38,608 nt of DNA from NCBI RefSeq assembly GCF_000308515.1, contig NZ_BAFV01000026.1:1-38608 (forward strand). Reading direction: 5' to 3'. Below the pieces are notes generated by a model. The model was not told where the DNA came from and did not search any database. It was given only the letters and a program-made list of their open reading frames with translations. The translations under genes were made by a program, and so were the position numbers. The stretch comes from Nocardia carnea NBRC 14403 (GTDB lineage: Bacteria > Actinomycetota > Actinomycetes > Mycobacteriales > Mycobacteriaceae). Below are positions 15,615 to 23,964 of the stretch, piece after piece; position 1 is the first letter of the stretch, and the number at the start of each line of letters is the position of its first letter.

Positions 15615-17432
15615 ATGACTGGTGAATGGAATCCGGCGTGGGAAGAGCGCGCGGACCTGGTCGTGATCGGCGGCGGTGTCGCCGGGCTCACCGCCGCACG
15701 TGCCGCCTCGCGCCGGGGCCTGCGCGTGCTGATTCTGAGCAAGGGCGGCCCCAGTGATACCGCGACCCAATACGCGCAGGGTGGTATCGCGGTGGTGGGG
15801 CCGCAGGGCGATTCGGTGGACTCCCATGTCGCCGACACCCTCGCCGCCGGCGGCGGACTGTGCGACCCCGCCGCGGTGCGATCCATCGTCGAAGCAGGGC
15901 CCGAGGCGGTCGCCGCACTGACCGATCTCGGCGCCGTGTTCGACCTCGGCCGCGACGGTCAGATCTCGCGGACCCGCGAAGGTGGGCACAGCACACGCCG
16001 CATAATCCACGCCGGCGGCGACGCGACGGGCGCGGAAGTGCAGCGGGCACTGTCGGCGGCCGGCCTACCGGTGCTGTTCGGGACAGCCGTACTCGACGTA
16101 GTCACCGACGACTCCGGTGTTCAGGGAGTCGTCGCGGTCTCCGGCCGGGGCACCGGTGTCGTGCACGCCCCGGCGGTACTCCTGGCCACCGGCGGTCTCG
16201 GCCAGCTGTACGCGCTGAGCACCAACCCCGCCGGAGCGACCGCGGACGGGGTCGCGCTGGCGTTGTGGGCGGGGGCGGCGGTGGCGGATCTCGAATTCGT
16301 GCAGTTCCATCCCACCGTGCTGTACTCACCCGGCGGCATCGGCCGGCAGCCGCTGATCAGCGAGGCGGTGCGCGGTGAGGGTGCCGTGCTGGTCGATTCC
16401 CACGGTGATCCGGTGACCGCCGGGGTCCATCCGCGCGGTGATCTGGCGCCCCGGGACGTGGTGTCGCGGGCGATCGCCGCGCGGCTGCGGGAGCTGGGCG
16501 AGGACCATGTCTACCTCGACGCCCGCGCCGTCCCCGATTTCACCGCCCGGTTCCCCACCATCACCACCTCCTGCCGGGTCGCCGGGATAGACCCGCGCCG
16601 CGACCTCATACCGGTGGCGCCCGCCGCGCACTACCAGTGCGGGGGAGTGGTTACCGACCTGCACGGCCGCACCGGTGTACCCGGGTTGTACGCGGCCGGA
16701 GAGGTCGCGCGCACCGGGTTGCACGGCGCCAACCGGCTCGCCTCCAACAGTCTGCTCGAAGGTTTGGTGATGGGCGAACGTGCGGGTCTGGCGGCGCTCG
16801 AACGGCTGGGCGAACCGGCGCTGGTGTCCGGCCGGTCTTTCGTGGATCGTCCCGCGCTCCCGCGGGCACTTGTCCAGCGGACGATGACCGAACACGCGTC
16901 GGTGGTGCGCGGCGGGCCAGGTCTCGCACAGGCCACGGCCATCCTCGAGGCCGCAATCGGCCCGGACGCGTGGTTGCGCGCCGATGGTGCCGAGGTGGAA
17001 TCACCGGCAATCACGCCGACGTCCCCGGAAACCCGGCCGGCCTCGATATCCGGTCGCCCGCCTGCTTCCCCGGCAGAGTTGATCGCGCGTTTCGAAAGCT
17101 CCGCACTGGCGGTCACGGCTCGCGCCGTACTGCTGGCGGCCGCCGCGCGTACCGAAAGCCGCGGCTGTCATACCCGCGCCGAACATCCTCTGCCGAGGGA
17201 GGATTCGGCTGAGGCCACGGTGATATACCTGGACGGTTCAGGCGCCCCGTATCTCGCCGAGGGTATTCGCCACCGAATGCCGGATAGTCCTGTGCTGCGG
17301 TATCGCGGTACCGGGGAGGTGGGTACGGCGACCGGTGCCACGAATATCCAAGGCCCGACCGCCGCAACGGTCGACGACGGGATTCCCGCATGTGCCGCCG
17401 CCGGGGCAGGCCCACCGGACGCGCCATCGTGA
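15615..17432 (+). CDS. nadB: L-aspartate oxidase
   Basis: An FAD enzyme that oxidises L-aspartate to iminoaspartate for NadA. It has the Rossmann motif VVIGGGVAGLTAARAA at 18-33, TQYAQGGIAVV (flavin/active-site loop), HSTRRIIHAGGDATG, EFVQFHPT, and the FAD-binding C-terminal segment HGANRLASNSLLEGLV. The ATG at 15615 is preceded by GGAGG at 15606-15610. At about 605 residues it is longer than the usual 530 or so. The extra lies in a Pro/Ser/Thr-rich insertion (ITPTSPETRPASISG) and a low-complexity tail of about 60 residues after IYLDGSG. The tail does not resemble the family and may be dispensable. Confidence 0.95.
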   Translation: MTGEWNPAWEERADLVVIGGGVAGLTAARAASRRGLRVLILSKGGPSDTATQYAQGGIAVVGPQGDSVDSHVADTLAAGGGLCDPAAVRSIVEAGPEAVAALTDLGAVFDLGRDGQISRTREGGHSTRRIIHAGGDATGAEVQRALSAAGLPVLFGTAVLDVVTDDSGVQGVVAVSGRGTGVVHAPAVLLATGGLGQLYALSTNPAGATADGVALALWAGAAVADLEFVQFHPTVLYSPGGIGRQPLISEAVRGEGAVLVDSHGDPVTAGVHPRGDLAPRDVVSRAIAARLRELGEDHVYLDARAVPDFTARFPTITTSCRVAGIDPRRDLIPVAPAAHYQCGGVVTDLHGRTGVPGLYAAGEVARTGLHGANRLASNSLLEGLVMGERAGLAALERLGEPALVSGRSFVDRPALPRALVQRTMTEHASVVRGGPGLAQATAILEAAIGPDAWLRADGAEVESPAITPTSPETRPASISGRPPASPAELIARFESSALAVTARAVLLAAAARTESRGCHTRAEHPLPREDSAEATVIYLDGSGAPYLAEGIRHRMPDSPVLRYRGTGEVGTATGATNIQGPTAATVDDGIPACAAAGAGPPDAPS

Positions 17433-17538
17433 TCGGCTCGGACGGAACCCGGGACTGCACCTGTTGCGGGCGGGGTCCGGGCCCGCGCGACAGCCGGGAT
17501 TGCGTGCCGGACGCGAAGACGGAAAAGAGGAGTACAGA

Positions 17539-18399
17539 ATGACTTTGGACCCCGGGCTGGACCCCGACGCGATCCGCGGCCTCATCCGCACCGCGCTCGA
17601 CGAGGATCTGCGCTACGGCCCCGATATCACCACCGTCGCCACCGTTCCCGCGGACACCGTTGTGAAGGCCGCCGTCGTCGCGCGCCAGCCGGGCACCGTG
17701 GCCGGTATCGATATCGGCCTGCTCGTCCTGGATGAAGTGATCGGCGCCGACGGTTACGAGATCACCGAACGTCTCCCCGACGGCTCCCGTATCGCGGCCG
17801 GTGATTCCGTACTCGGTGTCGTCGCCCCGGCCCGCGGCCTGCTCACCGCCGAACGCACCATGCTCAACCTGCTGTGTCACCTGTCCGGTATCGCCACGGC
17901 AACCGCCGCCTGGGTGGACGCCGTGGCCGGCACGAACTGCCGGATCCGCGACAGCCGCAAAACCCTGCCCGGCCTGCGCGCCCTGCAGAAATACGCGGTC
18001 CGCGCCGGCGGCGGCGTCAATCACCGCATGGGCCTGGGCGACGCGGCGTTGATCAAGGACAACCACGTCGCCGCCGCGGGTTCGGTGGTGAACGCTCTGC
18101 GCGCCGTCCGCTCCGCCGCCCCCGATATCGACTGCGAAGTGGAGGTCGACAATCTCGACCAGCTCGACGCGGTCCTGGCCGAGAACGTCCAGCTGGTCCT
18201 GCTGGACAATTTCCCCCTCTGGCAGACCCAGGCCGCCGTCCAGCGCCGCAACGCCGCCGCCCCCGAGACGAAACTCGAATCCTCGGGCGGACTCACCCTG
18301 GACATGGCCGCCGACTACGCCCGCACCGGCGTCGACTATCTCGCCGTGGGTGCTCTGACCCACTCCGTCCGGGTCCTCGACCTGGGCCTCGATATGTAG
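17539..18399 (+). CDS. nadC: Nicotinate-nucleotide pyrophosphorylase (quinolinate phosphoribosyltransferase)
   Basis: Converts quinolinate and PRPP to nicotinate mononucleotide with release of CO2. The 286-residue protein shows EDLRYGPDITT near the start, ERTMLNLLCHLSGIAT, RDSRKTLPGLRALQKYAV, GGGVNHRMGLGDAALIKDNH and EVEVDNLDQL, all conserved in the family and lining the active site. LESSGGLTLD and VGALTHS near the end bind phosphate. The ATG at 17539 follows AGAGGAG; the open frame upstream of it is not family-like. It follows nadB by 106 bases on the same strand and ends the nad cluster. Confidence 0.97.
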   Translation: MTLDPGLDPDAIRGLIRTALDEDLRYGPDITTVATVPADTVVKAAVVARQPGTVAGIDIGLLVLDEVIGADGYEITERLPDGSRIAAGDSVLGVVAPARGLLTAERTMLNLLCHLSGIATATAAWVDAVAGTNCRIRDSRKTLPGLRALQKYAVRAGGGVNHRMGLGDAALIKDNHVAAAGSVVNALRAVRSAAPDIDCEVEVDNLDQLDAVLAENVQLVLLDNFPLWQTQAAVQRRNAAAPETKLESSGGLTLDMAADYARTGVDYLAVGALTHSVRVLDLGLDM

Positions 18400-18444
18400 C
18401 GCGATATCCCTGCGAACGGGCCGCCGGCCTGTGCACCGCGCGGC

Positions 18445-19263
18445 TCAGGCAACTACCGCGAGCAGCGTGGTCGCGGCCGCGGTGAGTTCCGGGTCGCCGG
18501 TCGCCTTCGCACGCCGGCGAGCTTCCCCGACGGTGATTCCGCGGCTGCCCAGACGCCACACCGTATCGGCGTCCATCCGCACCGCGGCCGCGGGATCCGG
18601 GCCGACTCGGTCCAGAAGACCCCATCCTGTGCCATCGCTGACGGCCACCCAGCGCCCACCGGCCGACCCGGTGACCTCGAAGCTCATCTCCGTACCCGCC
18701 GGCCGGACGGACCCGCTCAACGCCACCGGCAGTGCGTGCAGAAATGTCACCACCACCGGCCGGAGCAGCTCCGGCTCGTCGGCCCCCGGCCGCCCCACCG
18801 CGTCCCGGATCTGCTGCTGGTGCACCCAGAATTCGGTGTACTCGCGGGCACAATCGAGCCAGGCCGGGCTCGTGCCTGACCCGGCCCAGGACACATCCAG
18901 ATATGCGGGCCCGGTGGGATCGGTGCGTTCCCACAAGTCGTCCAGCTGAGGGCCCAGATGGGCCAGCAGATCCACCATGGTGGACGGACTGCACTGGCGC
19001 ATTGCCGTCACGAATTCACCGTTTATTCGCGCCAGATAGGCGGGCAGTGATTCACCCGGGGCGAAGGGAACGCCGCCGTACCCGTCCCGGCTGCCCGAAA
19101 GCCGGCGCAGATAGTCGTCGAGAAGATGCGCGACCACATCCCGCACCGCCCACCCCGGGCATACGGTGAGTGCGGACCACTCCGCCACGTCCAGCGATCC
19201 GAGCAGATCCAGCAGTGCGCGGCGTTCCCGGGCAAACAACGGCCGAGCATCGAATACCAGCAT
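18445..19263 (-). CDS. Mycothiol-dependent maleylpyruvate-isomerase-like (DinB-fold) protein
   Basis: A 272-residue protein of the MDMPI/DinB four-helix fold, found in mycothiol-making actinobacteria. The N-terminal signature CPGWAVRDVVAHLLDD holds H46; EFWVHQQQIRD supplies E143 and H147, completing the expected His/Glu/His metal site. The C-terminal part is the MDMPI_C-like domain. Members transfer or isomerise thiol adducts, but the substrate here is unknown and need not be maleylpyruvate. Its stop lies 45 bases from the nadC stop, so the two converge. An equivalent placement next to nadC exists in mycobacteria, as I recall, but I am not certain. Confidence 0.82.
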   Translation of the reverse strand: MLVFDARPLFARERRALLDLLGSLDVAEWSALTVCPGWAVRDVVAHLLDDYLRRLSGSRDGYGGVPFAPGESLPAYLARINGEFVTAMRQCSPSTMVDLLAHLGPQLDDLWERTDPTGPAYLDVSWAGSGTSPAWLDCAREYTEFWVHQQQIRDAVGRPGADEPELLRPVVVTFLHALPVALSGSVRPAGTEMSFEVTGSAGGRWVAVSDGTGWGLLDRVGPDPAAAVRMDADTVWRLGSRGITVGEARRRAKATGDPELTAAATTLLAVVA

Positions 19264-19371
19264 GCCTCCCAGTCAAACTGCGACCGCGCTCCCCGCGCCA
19301 CCCATTTCCCGAAACAGTCTTCGACTGTCCTCGGCCGGCCTTACGCCGAACACTCGGCAGGGAACGGCCGA

Positions 19372-20127
19372 TCAGACTCCGGAGGTGAGGTAGTCGTGCC
19401 CACCGACATAGGTGGTGTGCCCGCAGGGCACCGCGATGTCCACCGATCCGGCTACTGCTTCGGCGAATTCGTCGAGGGTGGGCAGTGGCCCGCCGGTGCG
19501 GCGGCCGGCCACGGCTTCGGGGTCCCGGCGCGCCAATAGCCGGACGACGATCGTCCCGTCGATCATGTCACCGGAGACGACGACGAATCCGATCCCGCGG
19601 GCGGTGAAATCCGGGATGAGCGCTCGTAGTGCGTGCTCACCGGCGCGCTTGCTCGCCGCCACCGGTTCATAGCCCTGCGGCAGCGGGCCGCCCCGATCGT
19701 GGAAATGCGCTTGATGGCTGGTGACGAAGACTATTCGCCCGCCGGTGGGCATCAGCGGCAGGGCGAGCGTGGCCAGCCGGACCTGCGCGTCGCGATTGAG
19801 CCGCAGGGCGTAGCCGGGATCGACATCGCGTTCCAGCCCGCCGGACGCGTTGAGGACGAGTACGTCCAACCGGCCGAACTCGCGGCGGATCTTGTCGAGC
19901 ATGGCAGTTACCGCCGCAGTATCGGATAGATCGGCGCCGATCGCGGAGGCGTTGCCACCGGCCGCGACGATCCCGTCGACCACGGCCAGCGCTCGTTTCA
20001 ACTTTTCCCGGTAGTTGACCACCACATGGGTGTCCGTGGCGGCGAGGCGTTGTGCCGTGGCGGCGCCGACTCCGCGGGACGCGCCGGTGATCAGCATCAC
20101 CCGCCGGCTCGTATCCGAGCGGCCCAT
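19372..20127 (-). CDS. SDR-family oxidoreductase with atypical active site, HxlR-linked
   Basis: A 251-residue SDR. The cofactor loop TGASRGVG is at 14-21, NASG at 93-96, N111 and S137 (VTSHQ) are present. The classical YxxxK is not: the region reads GYEPVAASK, with K160 but Val at the Tyr position (156) and Tyr three residues earlier at 153. This may be a subfamily feature, since some actinobacterial SDRs seem to share YEPVA-SK, or it may mean altered chemistry. GGGAGGAG lies just before ATG 20127. It is divergent from an HxlR regulator, 42 bases away. Confidence 0.88.
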   Translation of the reverse strand: MGRSDTSRRVMLITGASRGVGAATAQRLAATDTHVVVNYREKLKRALAVVDGIVAAGGNASAIGADLSDTAAVTAMLDKIRREFGRLDVLVLNASGGLERDVDPGYALRLNRDAQVRLATLALPLMPTGGRIVFVTSHQAHFHDRGGPLPQGYEPVAASKRAGEHALRALIPDFTARGIGFVVVSGDMIDGTIVVRLLARRDPEAVAGRRTGGPLPTLDEFAEAVAGSVDIAVPCGHTTYVGGHDYLTSGV

Positions 20128-20169
20128 CGAGACTCCTCCCACTCCGGCGCTTCTAATTCAGAACCAACT

Positions 20170-20553
20170 ATGGTGCTTCGAAATGAGAAGTGCAACTGCT
20201 GGGATCTTGCAGTGAGTGGCGATGTCGATCCGGCGCACGGCCCGATCCTCGCCGCCATCGAGCTACTGGGGCAGCGATGGATACTGCGCGTCCTCTGGGA
20301 GCTGGAACCCGGGCCGCTCGGATTTCTGGAACTGCGCCGCCGGATGGGCAATTGCTCCTCGAGCATGCTGTCGAATCGGCTACAGCAGTTACAGGCGGCG
20401 GGGTTGATCGAGAAGCATGGATCCAAAGGCTCCTACGAGCTGACGGCAGCAGGGATCGGCCTCAGTGAGGCGTTGCAGTCCCTCTGGGATTGGTCCGAGT
20501 CCTGGGCTGGTGGTGAGTCGGGCGGCGTGTGGACGCGCGGCAACCGGAAATAA
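20170..20553 (+). CDS. HxlR-family transcriptional regulator
   Basis: A 127-residue winged-helix regulator of the HxlR (DUF24) type: CNCWDL near the start, the core GQRWILRVLWEL, then FLELRRRMGNCSSSMLSNRL and LIEKHGSKGSYELTAAG. C8, C10 and C62 are candidates for redox or electrophile sensing, as in several HxlR proteins, though this is not shown here. There is no purine-rich ribosome site before the ATG, while TAATTC (20154-20159) sits where a -10 of a leaderless transcript would. It is divergent from the SDR at 19372-20127 and probably controls it. Confidence 0.9.
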   Translation: MVLRNEKCNCWDLAVSGDVDPAHGPILAAIELLGQRWILRVLWELEPGPLGFLELRRRMGNCSSSMLSNRLQQLQAAGLIEKHGSKGSYELTAAGIGLSEALQSLWDWSESWAGGESGGVWTRGNRK

Positions 20554-20664
20554 CGCGGGCGAGCTCGATCGGCAGGTCGTGCTCGTGGTCCGGGGGATGG
20601 CACGGAACATATGCCGTGTGCGGAAGGTTGCTCGTATCGATACCGGACGACAACGAGGAGTGCC

Positions 20665-21528
20665 ATGCCGAAGCCTGCCGATGCGGCATACCACTGGAAC
20701 GGCGAGCAGTTGGATCTGGAGCTGTACCTGGCCAGGATCGGATACTCCGGACCGCGTACCCCGACGCTGACAGTATTGCGGGCGCTGGTCGGTGCCCATA
20801 CGACGTCCATTCCGTTCGAGAACCTGGAGGCGGTACTGGGCAGGCCGGTGCCGCTGGACCTGGAAACCTTGCAGGACAAACTGTTACGGCAGCGGCGGGG
20901 TGGCTACTGCTACGAGAACGTCGCCGTGTTCGCGGCAGTGCTGGAACGGCTGGGGTTCGGGGTGACCGGGTTGTCCGGGCGGGTCACGATGGGGGCGGAG
21001 GGGGTGCGACCTGCCACCCATGCGCTGCTGCGGGTCACCACGACCGACGACGACCGGATATGGATCGTCGACGTGGGGTTCGGAGCGGGTCCGGCCGAAC
21101 CCTATGCACTCGTCGACAGTCCGGCGGAGTTCACGCTCGGGGAATGGCGGTTCCGGCTCGCCCGGGAACTCGGCGAGCTGGAGACCGAACAGTGGGTGCT
21201 GCACCAATTCGCGAAGGACGGATGGGTGGACCGCTACACCTTCACCCTCGCCCCGCAGTACCGGGTGGATTACGATGTCGGCAATCACTTCGTTGCCACC
21301 TCGCCGCGGTCGCCGTTCACTCGGCGGCCGTTCGTGCAGCGTTTCCATCCCGACGCCCACCACATCCTCGACGGCCGCATCCTGACCACCGAATATCCCG
21401 ACGGTTCCAGCCGGTCGCGGGAATTGGAACTCGTGGAACTGCCGGAACGGCTGGCGAAAGTCTTCGATATCGAACTCCCCGACGAGGACGCCGCGGCACT
21501 GCTTCGCGCCCCGTGGGCCTTGGGCTGA
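20665..21528 (+). CDS. nat: Arylamine N-acetyltransferase
   Basis: Transfers acetyl groups (propionyl in some mycobacterial cases) from CoA to arylamines and hydrazines. The 287-residue protein shows the complete catalytic triad: C82 in RRGGYCYEN, H119 in PATHALL and D136 in IVDVGFG. IPFENLEAVLG and the FVQRFH region also match the family. Length and motifs match mycobacterial NAT. GAGGAG precedes the ATG at 20665. In M. tuberculosis nat sits in a cholesterol-degradation operon; here it is alone in an accessory region, so its physiological substrate is open. Confidence 0.93.
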   Translation: MPKPADAAYHWNGEQLDLELYLARIGYSGPRTPTLTVLRALVGAHTTSIPFENLEAVLGRPVPLDLETLQDKLLRQRRGGYCYENVAVFAAVLERLGFGVTGLSGRVTMGAEGVRPATHALLRVTTTDDDRIWIVDVGFGAGPAEPYALVDSPAEFTLGEWRFRLARELGELETEQWVLHQFAKDGWVDRYTFTLAPQYRVDYDVGNHFVATSPRSPFTRRPFVQRFHPDAHHILDGRILTTEYPDGSSRSRELELVELPERLAKVFDIELPDEDAAALLRAPWALG

Positions 21529-21647
21529 CCGAGCGCCTTCGAGCTACTGACACGCCGACGCGCCGGCTCGGTCTGTTCGCTGCGGTGCACTCACCATCGG
21601 CGACACCGGTCGCGCGGGCGCGCCTGTAGGTCACCGACTCGGCAGCT

Positions 21648-21953
21648 CTACCCTTGGGGCTGGTTGACGTCGAGTAGAGCCGTCCAGAATTCCTGTTGCA
21701 CTGCATCCCACAGGTCCTGATGTTGCGGCAACACCTCACGGGCATCGGCAAGATCCAGCGGGTCCGCGTCTGCAGCGAAGACGATCATTCCAGGTTGCGC
21801 CAGTGGCAGCGGCTTGCCGGGCCACTGGATCGCGGGACTCGAGTCGTCGAGCAGTAATACGCGCCGAATCCACGGCCGTTTGCGTGTCAGAGACCAGTCC
21901 GCGGTCTTCTTCCCGTCGATGGTCGTCGTCGTACGCAGTCCTTCTCGCTTCAT
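21648..21953 (-). CDS. Small protein of unknown function
   Basis: A 101-residue acidic-tailed protein that I do not recognise. It starts MKREGLRTTTTIDGKK and contains RKRPWIRRVLLLDDSSPAIQ and a C-terminal helix-like stretch, EVLPQHQDLWDAVQQEFW. There is no signal peptide or membrane helix. AAGGAAG precedes the ATG at good spacing and codon use looks normal, which supports a real gene. It is divergent from the DUF397-XRE pair across a 478-base region that holds two palindromes. It might belong with that pair, but this is only positional. Confidence 0.6.
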   Translation of the reverse strand: MKREGLRTTTTIDGKKTADWSLTRKRPWIRRVLLLDDSSPAIQWPGKPLPLAQPGMIVFAADADPLDLADAREVLPQHQDLWDAVQQEFWTALLDVNQPQG

Positions 21954-22318
21954 TCGGCTTCCTTGCGGCTCGTGGTTCCCGGCGGAGGACTGTGCACCCA
22001 TGCGTTCGCCGCCCGGACGCGAGAGATCGGGCCACTGTCGGCCGTCCCCCGTGAAACGAACTGCGCGGCGAACGGAATAGCCATTCCACCAACGGCGCTC
22101 GCCGACCTGGGGACGTGGACCGCAGCTTCACAGCCAAAACGCCCGCTATGTCGCGGCCGCGGGCCGGTACCGGGAGATACGGGACAGGCAAGGTGGTGGC
22201 CGGCCGTCCAACGCGGAGCGGCATCCAGTCCTCCTGTCACAGAACGGCACTCAGCTACCCGCATTGCACGCCCGCACAAGGCATTTCCGGTTGATGGCAG
22301 TGTTCCAAACTCCGGGTG

Positions 22319-22342
22319 AAGATGCAACGGGAGATGCATCTT
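22319..22342. promoter_or_regulatory. Palindrome 1 upstream of DUF397-XRE
   Basis: AAGATGCA (22319-22326) and TGCATCTT (22335-22342) are perfect 8-bp arms over an 8-base centre. A second copy is centred 36 bp downstream. Likely operator for the XRE regulator at 22726, by position. Confidence 0.6.
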
Positions 22343-22357
22343 CATCTTCGAATAGAT

Positions 22358-22375
22358 ATGCAACTGCAAGTGCAT
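22358..22375. promoter_or_regulatory. Palindrome 2 upstream of DUF397-XRE
   Basis: ATGCA (22358-22362) and TGCAT (22371-22375) again face each other over 8 bases (ACTGCAAG), with one more outer match after a mismatch. It overlaps the place of a -35 element relative to TACGGT at 22383-22388, fitting repression. Confidence 0.6.
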
Positions 22376-22431
22376 CTGTGTGTACGGTAGGGCCGAAAGT
22401 CTCGTTCATCGACAGGAACAGTGAGAGTGTC

Positions 22432-22665
22432 ATGTCCGATCCCATCCCCGAGTCCCCATCAAGCCAGGATGAAATCGCCTGGCGAAAAAGCTCTTTCAGC
22501 GGACCGAACGGCAATTGTGTTGAGCTGGGCTCGTTTCCCGGCGACCGCATCGGGATGCGCAACTCCCGAGATCCCCAGGGTGCCGTGCTGATCTGCACAC
22601 GCGCGGAGTTCGCTGCCTTGCTGCACGATATCAAGGGCGGCCGCCTCGATAGCCTCATGCTGTAA
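22432..22665 (+). CDS. DUF397-domain protein
   Basis: A 77-residue protein with the DUF397 hallmark IAWRKSSFSGPNGNCVELG, then IGMRNSRDPQGAVLICTRAE and a C-terminal helix. DUF397 proteins nearly always lie next to an XRE/DUF5753 regulator in actinobacteria; in Streptomyces one such pair (Scr1/Scr2) was described as toxin-antitoxin-like and others (whiJ/bldB types) affect development. Here the DUF397 gene comes first and the XRE gene follows by 60 bases, the reverse of the usual order. The ATG at 22432 was chosen because the domain starts soon after it. Confidence 0.88.
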   Translation: MSDPIPESPSSQDEIAWRKSSFSGPNGNCVELGSFPGDRIGMRNSRDPQGAVLICTRAEFAALLHDIKGGRLDSLML

Positions 22666-22725
22666 GGTGTTGCGGGGGTACAACCGCGAGGGGCTACAGA
22701 TGCTTACCAAATGGGAGTCGACTCG

Positions 22726-23643
22726 ATGACAGCCGGAGCCGACTCCATGGCAGCGAGGTTCGACCGCGACGGCGATGTAACGGCTCGAACCTCCATCGAC
22801 CGCGGTCCTACCGTCCTGCGGATCGCGCTCGGCGTCCAGCTACGGAAAATGCGCGAGGAACGCGGGATCAGCCGCGAGACGGCGGGCGAGGCACTGCGCG
22901 CATCCGATTCCAAGATCGCCCGGCTCGAGTTGGGGCGAACCGGATTCAAAGTACGCGATATGGGCGACCTGCTCACGCTGTACGGCGTGCACGACGCCGA
23001 CGAGCGTGACCGATTCCTCGCTCTGGCTCGTCAAGCCAACCAGCCGGGCTGGTGGCATCGCTACAATGATCTGCTGCCCTCCTGGTTCGAGACCTATGTC
23101 GGTCTGGAACAGGCTGCCCTCGGCATCCGCATCTACGAGACCCACTACATCCCGGGCCTTTTCCAGACCGCCGACTACGCCCGCTATATCTTCGGACTCG
23201 ATTCCCGGGAGGACGCCCAGCGTCTGGTCGATATGCGGATGCGGCGCCAGCGTATATTGACTCGCACACCGACCCCTCCCAGTGTATGGGCGGTTGTCGA
23301 TGAGCACGTGCTGCGCAGGCTGCCCCCGGATCCGTGGGTGGCCCGCAATCAGCTGCTGCACCTGCTGGAGCTGACCGAGCAGCCCAATATCACCATCCAG
23401 GTGCTTCCGGAATCCGCAGGCCCCACGCCCGCTGAAGGTGGCTCCTTCAGCATGCTGCGTTTTCCCGAAGAGGAACTGCCGGACATTGTCTATCTCGAAC
23501 AGCTCACCAGCGCACTCTATCTCGACAAATCCGCCGACCTGCAGCACTATCGGAAACTGATGGACACCCTGTGCGCAGGTTACGCCCACCCCGTAGGGAG
23601 AACTCCCATTCTTCTCCAGGAGCTCCTCGACGCAGTCGGCTGA
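22726..23643 (+). CDS. XRE-family regulator with DUF5753 (Scr1/WhiJ-like)
   Basis: About 305 residues. An N-terminal helix-turn-helix (LGVQLRKMREERGISRETAG, then ASDSKIARLELGR) is followed by the DUF5753 domain, seen as WWHRYNDLLPSWFETYVGLE, ETHYIPGLFQTADYAR, RMRRQRILTR, LHLLELTEQPNITIQVLP and FPEEELPDIVYLEQLTSALY. GGGAG eight bases before the ATG at 22726 favours that start over the ATG at 22711, which lacks a site. With the DUF397 protein upstream it forms a probable two-gene operon. It likely binds the twin palindromes at 22319-22375. Confidence 0.92.
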   Translation: MTAGADSMAARFDRDGDVTARTSIDRGPTVLRIALGVQLRKMREERGISRETAGEALRASDSKIARLELGRTGFKVRDMGDLLTLYGVHDADERDRFLALARQANQPGWWHRYNDLLPSWFETYVGLEQAALGIRIYETHYIPGLFQTADYARYIFGLDSREDAQRLVDMRMRRQRILTRTPTPPSVWAVVDEHVLRRLPPDPWVARNQLLHLLELTEQPNITIQVLPESAGPTPAEGGSFSMLRFPEEELPDIVYLEQLTSALYLDKSADLQHYRKLMDTLCAGYAHPVGRTPILLQELLDAVG

Positions 23644-23964
23644 CATCGAGGAGCTGGAGAATCACTCTCGGCCGGGTGACTCGATCGAGGACAGATAACC
23701 CATTGCGCGGAATACGGAACCGGAGCCGCGCTCGCCGGCGTGTCCCTTTACTGGGGGCACGATCGAACACCGGTCCCTCGCCGGAGCTTCTCTTCCTCCG
23801 AAGCGTGACGTTATGCTCTGCGGGACAGCCATATTCGCCTGTCAACTCCCCGGCGCACGTATCCGGGCTGAGGTAACGTGTGGATCGATCACAGGCCTCA
23901 GCGATCCGACCGATCCGCCGAAGTCCGTGGCGTCGGACCTGCCGATCATGAGGGGCAAGATACT
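23644..23964. other. 321-base region before the P450 gene, no gene seen
   Basis: Arg-rich open frames here look like chance reading of GC-rich DNA. I see no clear operator, hairpin terminator or RNA. It must contain the promoter of the cytochrome P450 gene, and GAGGGG near its end (23949-23954) may serve as ribosome site. Confidence 0.35.

Larger units (their letters stand above)
21954..22431. other. 478-base intergenic region, no gene seen
   Basis: Between the 101-residue protein and the DUF397 gene. The open frames in it do not resemble proteins. The right end holds two tandem ATGCA-type palindromes and a possible -10, TACGGT (22383-22388). The rest shows nothing I can name. Confidence 0.4.

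Noticed and set aside
15341..15886. Possible minus-strand gene filling the nadA-nadB gap
   Set aside because: Runs into nadB, is rich in Arg/Ser/Pro and matches nothing; no ribosome site.
17113..18363. 416-codon open frame opposite nadC
   Set aside because: Antisense shadow of nadC with Gly/Val/Asp-rich composition and no motifs.
21963..22319. Possible plus-strand gene before the DUF397 gene
   Set aside because: No ribosome site, low-information composition, and it overlaps the start of the better-supported 101-residue gene.
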